DNA of 47,010 nucleotides from the NCBI RefSeq assembly GCF_001544535.1, contig NZ_FCON02000061.1:1-47010 (forward strand), in the 5' to 3' direction. The first letter of the stretch is position 1, and every line of letters begins with the position of its first letter. Shown here one piece after another: positions 1-8,175 of this stretch. A model generated the notes under the pieces. It worked only from the letters and a program-made list of their open reading frames with translations, searched no databases and was not told where the DNA came from. Origin of the DNA: Caballeronia choica. Its GTDB lineage: Bacteria > Pseudomonadota > Gammaproteobacteria > Burkholderiales > Burkholderiaceae. The position numbers and the translations under genes were made by a program.

Positions 1-167
1 TTGCTTACTTTCTTTGCAGCAGCAAAGAAAGTGAGTCCCGCCCCGGACAGGGGCAGAGCAAATAAACCAAAAACAAAGCAAGTTCCATAGAAGCCCAAGC
101 GCATCAAACGGTGTAGACAACGGCCCCACCCCCACCCCAACCCCAACCCCAAGCGCCAGCGACCCCC
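1..167 (-). repeat. Left copy of a dispersed intergenic repeat (inverted relative to the copy at 46478-46630)
   Basis: The reverse complement of this stretch matches 46478-46630. Over the outer 70 bp (1-70 against 46561-46630) I count 68 identical positions. Its parts are a hairpin CTTTCTTTGC/GCAAAGAAAG (9-32), a GCCCCTGTCCGGGGC-like block, a TTTGATGCGC block, a tract of five C-runs (124-150) and the 15-mer CCCCAAGCGCCAGCG (147-161). The window edge cuts it, so its true outer end is unknown. It contains no convincing gene. Confidence 0.85.
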
Positions 168-202
168 GAACGCACTGTTCGCCAAACCCGACCCTCGATC
201 CA

Positions 203-231
203 TTGCCCTGCCGCGCGGCCGGCCCTAATCT
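203..231 (+). promoter_or_regulatory. Candidate sigma70 promoter of the hydroquinone operon
   Basis: TTGCCC (203-208), a 17-bp spacer and TAATCT (226-231) lie about 50 bp upstream of the first gene of the operon. The spacer is almost pure G/C and contains the palindromes GCCGCGCGGC and GGCCGGCC, which could be a regulator site. No regulator gene for the operon is visible downstream, so it would have to lie left of the window or elsewhere. Confidence 0.5.
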
Positions 232-282
232 TCGTTCCAAGGCAGCACCTTCACGAAGATCAACGGAGCAATGGAGACAGAC

Positions 283-774
283 ATGCAAGAGACCAATCTC
301 GGCAGCCTCGGCAACTATCGCAAGGGCTCGATCGAAATCATTAAGGGCAAACCCGGACATTACGCGATGTCGAACGTCTTCGAAGTCGCGAACCAGTCCG
401 CGCCGTATGAGAAGGTCGTCGTCGGCAAGAACCTCAAGTACGTGATCGAGACGCTGCGCGCGGAAGGCACGTCGCCATGGTTCACCGCATCGCACGACGA
501 ATTCACGGTCGCGCTCGACGGCGAGATCGACGTGCATTTCATCAAGCCGTCCGACGGTCCGCTCGTCGGCGAGCAAACGGAAGGGACGGTGCGTCTGGAA
601 GGCGAGCCTTCAGGCCAGTCGATGGGCTTCGTGCGCCTGCGCCGCGGTCATCAGGCGCTGTTGCCCGCGGGCGCGGCATATCGCTTCGAAGCGCGGACGA
701 CCGGTGTGCTTCTGGTGCAAACGATCCTCGGCCCGGCTTCGGTCGAGAAGTGGGCCGACATCTGCATCCAGTAA
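283..774 (+). CDS. pnpC: Hydroquinone 1,2-dioxygenase, small subunit
   Basis: Small subunit of the Fe(II) hydroquinone ring-cleavage dioxygenase, called PnpC or HapC in Pseudomonas, cytoplasmic. The product is 163 aa, about 18 kDa, the size known for this subunit, with a cupin-like beta-rich pattern. The assignment rests mainly on the next gene, which keeps the full iron-ligand pattern of the large subunit, and on the C-D-E-F gene order seen in p-nitrophenol and 4-hydroxyacetophenone degraders. The start at 283 is preferred because GGAGA sits 5 nt upstream. The in-frame ATG at 271 has its purine-rich stretch only 2 nt away. The gap to the large-subunit gene is 55 nt. The small subunit is thought to be structural and not to bind iron (family knowledge). 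Confidence 0.85.
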   Translation: MQETNLGSLGNYRKGSIEIIKGKPGHYAMSNVFEVANQSAPYEKVVVGKNLKYVIETLRAEGTSPWFTASHDEFTVALDGEIDVHFIKPSDGPLVGEQTEGTVRLEGEPSGQSMGFVRLRRGHQALLPAGAAYRFEARTTGVLLVQTILGPASVEKWADICIQ

Positions 775-829
775 GCCAGCCTTGCGACCCCGCGCATACG
801 AACCACGCCATCCTTCCCGGAGCAAAATC

Positions 830-1822
830 ATGAATTCCGCCATTCTTCAGAACGTCGCCGCAACCGACCCGGACCCGACGACCGGCTACCGCACCTTCAA
901 ACTCGGCGACTTCGAATTCAGCCGCGATGCCTACTTCGTCACGGTCAAGTGGCCGTCGAAAGGCGAGACCCGTTCCCACCAGATGCACGCCGACGACTTC
1001 CTGCGCGCGATGATGCGCGACGTCGCGTGGGGCTTTTTCTACGGCTGGGTCAACTTCGACGAAGTGATCGGCACGCGCAATCACTACGGCAAGGTGGACA
1101 TGTACGCAGGCGCGTATAACGCGAGCTTCAAGGAAGCGGGCATCGACTACACGCAGCAGTTCGAGACGCCGCTCATCATGGCGACGTTCAAGGCCATCCT
1201 GCGGGACTGGGTCAACGAAGGCTTCGATCCGTTCGCCGCTCCCGAGGAAACCGGCTCGGCCTTCGGCACGAAGCACGGCGACAACATCGCGGCCATCGAC
1301 CGCACGCGTATCGCGACGAAGCGCATGCCGGGCCTCGAAGGCGACTCGCCGTTGCGCGACGACTTGCCGGTCAACCGCCAGTTCGCGGACGTCGAGCAGG
1401 ACGAACCCGAGATTCACGCGGCCCCCGGCTTCGAAGGCCAACTGCATGCCTTCAGTCTCTTCAAGTACCTGTCGCGCTCGGACGTGACGTGGAATCCGTC
1501 GGTCACCTCGGTGTGCAAGCAGAGCCTCTTCTGCCCGACGACCGAAGAATTCGTGCTGCCGGTCTTTCATGGCAACGATCGCGTCGAGTGGTTCCTGCAA
1601 CTGTCCGACCAGATCATCTGGGACGTCGCCGACAAGGACACCGGCGAGCCGCGCGCCCGCATCACGATGAACGCAGGCGACATCGCCGCGATGCCGGCCG
1701 ACATCCGCCACAAGGGCTATTCGCAGAAGCGCTCGATGCTGCTGGTCTGGGAGAACGCGACGCCCGACCTGCCCAAGCGCTACGAAAGCGGCGAACTCGC
1801 GCCGTATCCGGTGCCGCTCTAA
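830..1822 (+). CDS. pnpD: Hydroquinone 1,2-dioxygenase, large (catalytic) subunit
   Basis: Catalytic subunit that opens the hydroquinone ring with O2 to give 4-hydroxymuconic semialdehyde; PnpD/HapD family, 330 aa (about 38 kDa), cytoplasmic. The iron site is directly visible: His247, Asn249 and Glu253 (HGNDRVE) followed 41 residues later by His294 (in DIRHKGY). This reproduces the His-x-Asn-x3-Glu...His spacing reported for PnpD, as I recall the PnpCD structure. The start is ATG 830. The reading frame is open further upstream only because it shadows the small-subunit gene. It is followed by a 123-bp gap containing four 12-bp repeats. It needs the small subunit for activity. What generates hydroquinone is not encoded in the window. 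Confidence 0.9.
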   Translation: MNSAILQNVAATDPDPTTGYRTFKLGDFEFSRDAYFVTVKWPSKGETRSHQMHADDFLRAMMRDVAWGFFYGWVNFDEVIGTRNHYGKVDMYAGAYNASFKEAGIDYTQQFETPLIMATFKAILRDWVNEGFDPFAAPEETGSAFGTKHGDNIAAIDRTRIATKRMPGLEGDSPLRDDLPVNRQFADVEQDEPEIHAAPGFEGQLHAFSLFKYLSRSDVTWNPSVTSVCKQSLFCPTTEEFVLPVFHGNDRVEWFLQLSDQIIWDVADKDTGEPRARITMNAGDIAAMPADIRHKGYSQKRSMLLVWENATPDLPKRYESGELAPYPVPL

Positions 1823-1889
1823 GCCCTTTCTTTCCCGCCCTGAACGACGCCGGTAGCGCGGGCGTCGCGGGGACGGGTTTGTCCAAAGA

Positions 1890-1937
1890 TTCCCTCAGGC
1901 ATCCCCTTAGGTATCCCCTCAGGCATCCCTCCAGGCA
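1890..1937 (+). repeat. Four tandem 12-bp repeats just upstream of the aldehyde dehydrogenase gene
   Basis: The imperfect units are TTCCCTCAGGCA, TCCCCTTAGGTA, TCCCCTCAGGCA and TCCCTCCAGGCA, ending 8 nt before the ATG at 1946. The last unit runs into the putative ribosome-binding purines (GGCAGGA). The unit contains a CCTNAGG core in three copies. It may tune translation of the downstream gene or bind a protein; both are inference. Confidence 0.75.
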
Positions 1938-1945
1938 GGACCGAC

Positions 1946-3409
1946 ATGCAAACGCAACTCTTCATCGATGGCCGCTTCGTCCCCGCGCTAAGCGGCGAGA
2001 CACTCGCAACCCTGAACCCGCACGACAACTCGGAGATCGCGCAAGTGTCGATGGCCGGGCGCGCCGACATCGACCGCGCGGTCGATGCCGCCAAGGCCGC
2101 GTTCCCGAAGTGGAGCAACATGGCGGCGGCGGATCGCGGCCGCTTGCTGCTCAAGCTCGCCGATGCGATCGAAGCGAACGCCGATGAACTCGCGCGCCTC
2201 GAATCCCTCGACACGGGCCACCCGATCCGCGATACGCGCAATCTCGACGTCCCGCGCACCGCTGCCACGTTCCGCTACTTCGGCGGCATGGCGGACAAGA
2301 TCGAAGGATCGGTGATTCCGGTCGAAGCGGGCTTTCTCAACTACATGACGCGCGAGCCGGTCGGCATCGTCGGGCAAGTGGTGCCGTGGAATTTCCCGCT
2401 GATGTTCACGAGCTGGAAGATGGCGCCCGCGCTCGCGGCCGGCAACTGTGTGGTGATGAAGCCCGCCGAACTCACGCCGCTCTCCAGTCTCGCGATCGCC
2501 GAGCTGATGGCCGAGGTCGGCTTTCCGGCGGGCGTGGTCAACGTGCTGCCGGGGCTTGGGCACGTCGCCGGACAATACATCGCCGAGCATCCGGACATCA
2601 GCAAGGTTGCGTTCACCGGATCGACCGCCGTGGGCCGCAAGATCGTGCAGGCATCGAGCGGCAATCTGAAGAAGGTGCAGCTCGAACTGGGCGGCAAGGG
2701 CGCGAACGTCGTGTTCAGCGACGCGAATCTCGATGCGGTCGTGCAGGGCTCCGCGTTCGGCATCTTCCACAACCAGGGGCAGGCGTGCATCGCGGCGTCG
2801 CGGCTGATCGTGCACGAGTCCGTCGCCGATGAACTGCTCGAACGCTTCATCGCGCTGGCTCGTTCGATCAAGATCGGCGATCCGCTCGACCCGTCGACGG
2901 AAATGGGGCCGCTCACCTCGCAGTTGCATCGCGACCGCGTGCTCTCGTATGTCGATATCGCGCGCGAGCAGGGCGGGCGCGTGCTGTCGGGCGGCAAGGC
3001 GCCGGATCTCGCGGCGCTCGCGAAGGGCTGCTATGTTGAACCGACGATCGTCGCCGCCAAGCCGACCGATCGCGTGGCGCAGGAGGAAGTGTTCGGCCCG
3101 TTCGTGACGGTCAGCACCTTCAGCAGCGACGAAGAGGCACTCGCGATCGCGAACGGCACCGAATACGGTCTGGGCGCCGGCTTGTGGACGCAGAACCTGC
3201 AACGCGCGCACCTGGTCGCGCGCCAGTTGCGAAGCGGCATGGTGTGGATCAACTGCTACAAGCGCGTGAGTCCCGCGTCGCCGTTCGGCGGTGTCGGCGC
3301 GAGCGGCTATGGACGCGAGATGGGCTTCGAGGTGATGCGCGAGTACACGCAGCCGAAGTCGGTCTGGGTCAACGTCGACGCGAACATTCCGCCTTACTAC
3401 CCGCGCTGA
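1946..3409 (+). CDS. pnpE: NAD(P)-dependent aldehyde dehydrogenase, probably 4-hydroxymuconic semialdehyde dehydrogenase
   Basis: Probably oxidises 4-hydroxymuconic semialdehyde, the product of the preceding dioxygenase, to maleylacetate. It is a full-length ALDH-superfamily protein of 487 aa. Visible hallmarks are the VPWNFP substrate/cofactor segment (146-151), the FTGSTAVG Rossmann loop (223-230), the general base Glu247 in LELGGKG and the nucleophile Cys281 in GQACIAASR. Sequence alone gives ALDH; the specific substrate is inferred from its place between the dioxygenase and maleylacetate reductase genes, the same order as pnpCDEF. The next ATG follows its stop after 4 nt, so the two are clearly co-transcribed. 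Confidence 0.85.
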   Translation: MQTQLFIDGRFVPALSGETLATLNPHDNSEIAQVSMAGRADIDRAVDAAKAAFPKWSNMAAADRGRLLLKLADAIEANADELARLESLDTGHPIRDTRNLDVPRTAATFRYFGGMADKIEGSVIPVEAGFLNYMTREPVGIVGQVVPWNFPLMFTSWKMAPALAAGNCVVMKPAELTPLSSLAIAELMAEVGFPAGVVNVLPGLGHVAGQYIAEHPDISKVAFTGSTAVGRKIVQASSGNLKKVQLELGGKGANVVFSDANLDAVVQGSAFGIFHNQGQACIAASRLIVHESVADELLERFIALARSIKIGDPLDPSTEMGPLTSQLHRDRVLSYVDIAREQGGRVLSGGKAPDLAALAKGCYVEPTIVAAKPTDRVAQEEVFGPFVTVSTFSSDEEALAIANGTEYGLGAGLWTQNLQRAHLVARQLRSGMVWINCYKRVSPASPFGGVGASGYGREMGFEVMREYTQPKSVWVNVDANIPPYYPR

Positions 3410-3413
3410 AGCC

Positions 3414-4472
3414 ATGGAACCGTTCATCTATCAGGGCATGCCGTCGCGTGTGGTGTTCGGTGCGGGCAGCATCGAGCACCTGGAGCGCGAGATCGATCTG
3501 CTGGGTGCGAAGCGGGCCATCGTGCTCTCGACGCCGCAGCAGCGCGAACAGGCCGAGGCGCTGGCCGAACGCCTCGGGGCGCGGGTCGCGGGCGTGTTCG
3601 CGAAGGCGGTGATGCACGTGCCCGTCGAGACCGCGCGGGAAGCGCGCGACTACGCGGAGCGTGTCGGCGCCGATTGCGCGGTGGCGATCGGCGGCGGTTC
3701 GACGACGGGTCTCGGCAAGGCGATCGCGCTGACCTCGTCGCTGCCGATCCTCGCCGTGCCGACCACGTACGCCGGCTCCGAGATGACGCCGATCTACGGC
3801 CTCACGGAAGCCGGCCTCAAGAAGACCGGCCGCGACCTGCGCGTGCTGCCAAAGACCGTGATTTACGATCCGGCGCTCACCGTCTCGCTGCCCGCATCGC
3901 TCTCGGTGACGAGCGGGATCAACGCGATCGCGCACGCGGCCGAAGGGCTCTATGCGGCGGACGCGAACCCCGTCATCAGCCTGATGGCGGAGGAAGGCAT
4001 TCGAGCGCTTGCAGAAGGCATCGGCAAGGTCGTTGCCCGGCCGGACGATCTCGACGCACGCGGCGACTGTCTCTATGGCGCGTGGCTGTGCGGCGCGGTG
4101 CTCGGCAGTGTCGGCATGGCGCTGCATCACAAGCTGTGTCACACGCTCGGCGGCACGTTCAACCTGCCGCATGCCGAGACGCACACGATCGTGTTGCCGC
4201 ATGCGCTGGCCTACAACCGCGCTGCCGCCCCCGAGGCGATGAAGCGTATCGCACGCGCGCTCGGCGCGGCGGACGCAGCGCAAGGCGCATTCGAGCTTGC
4301 CCGCGACAACGGCGCGCCGACCGCGCTGAAGGACATCGGCATGAAGGAAGCGGACATCGAGATCGCGCTCGACATCGCATTGAAGAACCCTTATGGGAAT
4401 CCGCGTCCGCTCGAACGCGCGCCGTTGCGAGCATTGCTCGAAGCGGCCTACGAAGGCCGCGCTCCGGCCTGA
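3414..4472 (+). CDS. pnpF: Maleylacetate reductase
   Basis: Reduces maleylacetate to 3-oxoadipate with NAD(P)H, the last step of the hydroquinone branch before beta-ketoadipate thiolysis; cytoplasmic. The 352-aa protein belongs to the iron-containing alcohol dehydrogenase fold. It has the GGGSTTGLGKA nucleotide-binding segment (about 93-103), PTTYAGSEMTPIYG (about 117-130) and GMALHHKLCHTLGGTF with the metal or active-site histidines, all typical of maleylacetate reductases. It starts 4 nt after the aldehyde dehydrogenase stop. Enzymes for the following CoA transfer and thiolysis (PcaIJ/PcaF) are not in the window. Confidence 0.9.
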   Translation: MEPFIYQGMPSRVVFGAGSIEHLEREIDLLGAKRAIVLSTPQQREQAEALAERLGARVAGVFAKAVMHVPVETAREARDYAERVGADCAVAIGGGSTTGLGKAIALTSSLPILAVPTTYAGSEMTPIYGLTEAGLKKTGRDLRVLPKTVIYDPALTVSLPASLSVTSGINAIAHAAEGLYAADANPVISLMAEEGIRALAEGIGKVVARPDDLDARGDCLYGAWLCGAVLGSVGMALHHKLCHTLGGTFNLPHAETHTIVLPHALAYNRAAAPEAMKRIARALGAADAAQGAFELARDNGAPTALKDIGMKEADIEIALDIALKNPYGNPRPLERAPLRALLEAAYEGRAPA

Positions 4473-4543
4473 GCACCACTCACGCAAGCCTGGCCCGCCA
4501 AGAGGCCGGCGCGTAACGATAAAAGAGACTGAAGGAGACACTC

Positions 4544-5842
4544 ATGGACGACCACTCCATCGACGGCGCTCGCCGCCGGTTCGTGCAGCTCACGGCCAGC
4601 GCCGCGCTGGTGGGCGCCGCGCCGCTGCTCGCGCGGATCGCGAACGCCGCGAGTCCGCGCACGCTGAAGATCGGCTACGTATCGCCGCAAACGGGGCCGC
4701 TCGCGCCATTCGGCGAGGCCGACCGCTTCACGATCCAGCAGATGCAGACCGCGCTCAAGAGCGGCATCACGATCGGCGGCAAGCAGTATCCGGTGTCGAT
4801 CCTCGTGAAGGACAGCCAGTCGAATCCGAATCGCGCGAGCGAAGTGGCGAACGACCTGATCCTCAAGGACAAGGTCGACATCATGCTCGTCTCGGGCACG
4901 CCCGAGACGGCGAATCCCGTCAGCGACGCGTGCGAAGTGAACGAGATGCCGTGCGTCTCGACGGTCGTTCCATGGCAGCCGTGGTTCTTCGGTCGCAAGG
5001 GCGATCCGAAGAAGGGCTTCAACTATACATATCACTTCTTCTGGGGCCTCGAAGACGTGATTGCCGTCTACACCGGCATGTGGCAATCGGTGCAGACCAA
5101 CAAGGCGGTCGGCGGTCTCTTTCCGAACGATGGCGACGGCAACGCATGGGGCGACAGCAAGCTCGGCTTTCCGCCGGTGCTCGCGCAAAAGGGCTTCACG
5201 CTGAAGGACCCCGGCCGCTTCCAGACGATGACGCAGGATTTCTCCGCGCAGATTTCCGCGTTCAAGCAGGGCGGTGCGCAGATCGTGACGGGCGTCGTGA
5301 TTCCGCCCGATGCCAAGAACTTCCTCGTCCAGGCACGCCAGCAGGCGTTCAGGCCGAAGGTCATCTCGATCGGCAAGGCGCTGCTGTTCCCGACTTCCAT
5401 CGAAGCGCTCGGCGACCTCGGCGATGGTCTCTCGACGGAAGTGTGGTGGTCGCCGTCGCATCCCTTCAAGTCGTCGGTGACGGGGCAGTCCGCGCGGCAG
5501 CTTGCCGATGCCTACGAAAAGACGACCTCGAAGCAATGGACGCAGCCGATCGGCTTCGCGCATGCGCTCTTCGAGATTGCCGTCGATGCGTTGAAGCGCG
5601 CGAAGGACATCGATTCGAACGAAGCGATCCGCGATGCCGTCGCGTCGACGAAGCTCGACACGGTCGTCGGGCATGTCGCGTGGGGGAGCGGGCCGGTCAG
5701 GAACGTGGCGAAGACGCCGCTCGTCGGCGGGCAGTGGCTGAAGGCGCCAGCGGGCGGGGCGCATCGCTTCGATCTCGCGATCGTGAACAACCAGCTTGCG
5801 CCGAACGTGCCGCTGTCCGGCCCGCTCAAGCTGATCGCATGA
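4544..5842 (+). CDS. Branched-chain-amino-acid-type ABC transporter, periplasmic substrate-binding protein
   Basis: Solute receptor of the importer encoded by this and the next four genes; 432 aa, periplasmic binding protein type I (LivK/Peripla_BP_6) fold, mature start near KIGYVSPQTGPLAPFG. The N-terminus carries a twin-arginine pattern (RRRFV, about residues 11-15), a hydrophobic stretch and an AxA-like cleavage site near ANA-AS, so export is probably through Tat. It lies 71 nt after maleylacetate reductase on the same strand with AAGGAGA before its start. The position suggests the ligand is an aromatic compound feeding hydroquinone catabolism, not an amino acid. That is inference. Confidence 0.88.
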   Translation: MDDHSIDGARRRFVQLTASAALVGAAPLLARIANAASPRTLKIGYVSPQTGPLAPFGEADRFTIQQMQTALKSGITIGGKQYPVSILVKDSQSNPNRASEVANDLILKDKVDIMLVSGTPETANPVSDACEVNEMPCVSTVVPWQPWFFGRKGDPKKGFNYTYHFFWGLEDVIAVYTGMWQSVQTNKAVGGLFPNDGDGNAWGDSKLGFPPVLAQKGFTLKDPGRFQTMTQDFSAQISAFKQGGAQIVTGVVIPPDAKNFLVQARQQAFRPKVISIGKALLFPTSIEALGDLGDGLSTEVWWSPSHPFKSSVTGQSARQLADAYEKTTSKQWTQPIGFAHALFEIAVDALKRAKDIDSNEAIRDAVASTKLDTVVGHVAWGSGPVRNVAKTPLVGGQWLKAPAGGAHRFDLAIVNNQLAPNVPLSGPLKLIA

Positions 5843-5858
5843 CCGGGGAGACGACGCG

Positions 5859-6581
5859 ATGAGCAGCGTACTGGCACTGACGAACGTCTCGAAGCGCTAC
5901 GGCGCGCTGAAGGTCACCGACGACATCAGCTTCGAGATCGAGCAAGGCGAAACCTACGGCATCCTCGGGCCGAACGGCGCGGGAAAGACGACGCTCTTCA
6001 ATCTCGTGAGCGGCGACGTGCGGCCCGACGCCGGCACGATCCACTTCGACGGCAACGACATCGGCGCACTCGCGCCGCATCGACGCTGCATCGCCGGCAT
6101 CGGCCGGTCGTATCAGGTGCCGCGTCCGTTCGGCGGCATGACGGTGTTCGAAAACCTGCTGGTGGGCGCGACCTTCGGCGGCGCGCTTGCGGAATCGGCA
6201 GCTTACGACGTGTGCATCGATGTATTGAAGCGCACCGGTCTCGAGCGCCGCGCGAACCAGTTGGCGAGCACGCTGACGCTGCTCGATCGCAAGCGGCTCG
6301 AGCTTGCGCGAGCACTCGCGACGCGTCCGAAACTGCTGCTGCTCGATGAGATCGCGGGCGGCCTGACGGAGCCCGAGACGCACGAACTCGTCGACGAGAT
6401 CAAGCGCGTGAAGGAGCAGGGCGTCACGATCGTGTGGATCGAACACGTCGTGCATGCGTTGCTTGCGGTGGCGGACCGCCTGCTCGTCATTCATTTCGGC
6501 AAGCGTCTCGCGGAAGGAAAGCCGGCCGCGGTGATGGACGATCCCGAGGTCAAGCGTGTCTATCTCGGACTGGAGGTGTGA
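5859..6581 (+). CDS. ABC transporter ATP-binding protein, LivG type
   Basis: One of the two cytoplasmic ATPases of the importer; 240 aa. Walker A is GPNGAGKT (37-44) and Walker B ends LLLLDE, followed by IAGGL where most LivG proteins have PAAGL. The ABC signature position reads LTLLD instead of LSGGQ or LPYGQ, although the rest (RKRLELARALA) is normal. I recall this variant from a LivG subgroup linked to aromatic-compound importers, so it may be a subgroup trait and not decay. The gene follows the binding-protein gene by 16 nt and precedes the LivF-type gene by 2 nt. Confidence 0.9.
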   Translation: MSSVLALTNVSKRYGALKVTDDISFEIEQGETYGILGPNGAGKTTLFNLVSGDVRPDAGTIHFDGNDIGALAPHRRCIAGIGRSYQVPRPFGGMTVFENLLVGATFGGALAESAAYDVCIDVLKRTGLERRANQLASTLTLLDRKRLELARALATRPKLLLLDEIAGGLTEPETHELVDEIKRVKEQGVTIVWIEHVVHALLAVADRLLVIHFGKRLAEGKPAAVMDDPEVKRVYLGLEV

Positions 6582-6583
6582 GC

Positions 6584-7291
6584 ATGTCGGCGATTCTCGA
6601 AACACGCGCGCTCAGCGCGTACTACGGCGATTTCCAGGCGCTGTTCGGCGTGGACGTCACGGTGAACAGCGGCGAAGTGATCGCATTGATCGGTTCGAAC
6701 GGCGCGGGCAAGTCGACCTTCCTCAAGACCCTTGCGGGCTTGTTGCGTGCGCCGGCCGGGCAGGTCGTCTATAAGGGCGAGGCGATCGGCGGCATGCCGG
6801 CGGCGACGATCGTCGGCAAGGGCATCGCGCTCGTGCCCGAGGGACGCAGGCTCTTCGCGAGCCTTTCGGTCGAAGAGAACCTGTTGCTCGGCGGCTATTG
6901 CGCGCGGCCGGGGCGCTGGAATCTGCAGACCGTCTACGAGCTTTTCCCCGCATTGAAGGAACGCCGCCGTCATCCCGCGACCGCGCTCTCCGGCGGACAG
7001 CAGCAGATGGTCGCACTCGGCCGCGCGCTGATGAGCAACCCGGACCTCATCATGTGCGACGAACTCTCGCTCGGCCTCGCGCCGGTGATCGTGCGGGAAA
7101 TCTACGCGGCGTTGCCGTCGATCGTGGCGGGCGGCATGAGCGCGATCGTCGTGGAGCAGGACGTGCAGCTTGCGCGCAAGGTGTCGACGCGCTTCTACTG
7201 CTTCCAGGAAGGACGCATATCGCTCGCGGGTGCATCGGCTGAGGTATCCGACGAAGCCATCACGCAAGCCTATTTCGGAGTGGTGTCATGA
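6584..7291 (+). CDS. ABC transporter ATP-binding protein, LivF type
   Basis: Second ATPase of the importer; 235 aa, cytoplasmic, pairs with the LivG-type subunit. Walker A is GSNGAGKST (37-45), the signature is the canonical LSGGQQQMVALGRAL, and Walker B is LIMCDELSLGLAP. The start at ATG 6584 follows the previous stop by 2 nt with GGAGG upstream. The open frame extending upstream to 6434 is only overlap with livG. Its last codons overlap the first permease gene by 4 nt (ATGA), typical translational coupling. Confidence 0.9.
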   Translation: MSAILETRALSAYYGDFQALFGVDVTVNSGEVIALIGSNGAGKSTFLKTLAGLLRAPAGQVVYKGEAIGGMPAATIVGKGIALVPEGRRLFASLSVEENLLLGGYCARPGRWNLQTVYELFPALKERRRHPATALSGGQQQMVALGRALMSNPDLIMCDELSLGLAPVIVREIYAALPSIVAGGMSAIVVEQDVQLARKVSTRFYCFQEGRISLAGASAEVSDEAITQAYFGVVS

Positions 7292-8154
7292 GTTCGATCG
7301 TCAATATCGCATTGCAGGGCATACTGCTCGGCGCGCTCTATGCGCTCTTCGCGATGGGCCAGTCGCTCGTGTTCGGCGTGATGCGCCTCACGAACACCGC
7401 GCATGGCGACTTCATCGTGCTGCTCGTGTTCGTGCTGTTTGCGCTCACCAACTGGGCGCATGTGCCCTTGTGGGCCGCCGTGCCGCTCCTGATCGTGATC
7501 GCGTTCGGCGCGGGGTATGCCGTGCAGTACGCCGTGCTTAATCGCGTGAGCGGACGCGATCCGCTGCCGTCGCTCGTCGTCACGTTCGGGCTGTCGATCG
7601 TCATCCAGAATCTGCTTCAGGAAGTGTTCTCCGCCGACCCGCGCTCGCTCGCGACGGGCGGCTTCGAATCGATGAGCTTCGCGTTGCCGGGCGGGATCGC
7701 GCTCGGGCTGCTGCCGTTGCTCACGCTTGCTGTCGCGATCGGCGCGACGCTCGCGCTGCAATGGCTCTTCGGCCGCACGCCGCTTGGCCGCGCCTTTCGC
7801 GCGACCTCCGATGACCGCGAGATCGTGCAGTTGATGGGCGTCTCGCCGCGGCGCACCTTTGCGCTCGCGATGAGCATCGCGTTCATCCTGATCGCGCTCG
7901 CCGCGACGCTCTACGGCATGCGCACCGCCGTCTCGCCGGCGGATGGCCCCGCGTTGCTGCTGTATGCGTTCGAGGCCGTGATCATCGGCGGCATGGGTTC
8001 GTTCTGGGGCACGTTCGCGGGCGGCATCGCGCTCGGCATCGCGCAGCAGATCGGCTTCTACTTCGACCCCGGCTGGGGCATCTGGCTCGGACACGTGCTG
8101 TTCCTCGCCGTGCTGACCGTGCGGCCGCAGGGCTTCTTCCCCAAGACCGCTTGA
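7288..8154 (+). CDS. ABC transporter permease, LivH type
   Basis: Inner-membrane permease of the importer; 288 aa with about eight hydrophobic helices and the conserved LivH-type N-terminus (ALYALFAMGQSLVFGVMRL). The EAA-like cytoplasmic loop region around RATSDDREIVQLMGV is where the ATPase docks (family knowledge). Its ATG overlaps the stop of the LivF-type gene, and the LivM-type gene follows after about 20 nt. Transport direction is import, by homology to LivFGHMK. Confidence 0.9.
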   Translation: MSSIVNIALQGILLGALYALFAMGQSLVFGVMRLTNTAHGDFIVLLVFVLFALTNWAHVPLWAAVPLLIVIAFGAGYAVQYAVLNRVSGRDPLPSLVVTFGLSIVIQNLLQEVFSADPRSLATGGFESMSFALPGGIALGLLPLLTLAVAIGATLALQWLFGRTPLGRAFRATSDDREIVQLMGVSPRRTFALAMSIAFILIALAATLYGMRTAVSPADGPALLLYAFEAVIIGGMGSFWGTFAGGIALGIAQQIGFYFDPGWGIWLGHVLFLAVLTVRPQGFFPKTA

Positions 8155-8175
8155 CGTTACATCGAGGTGACTGAC

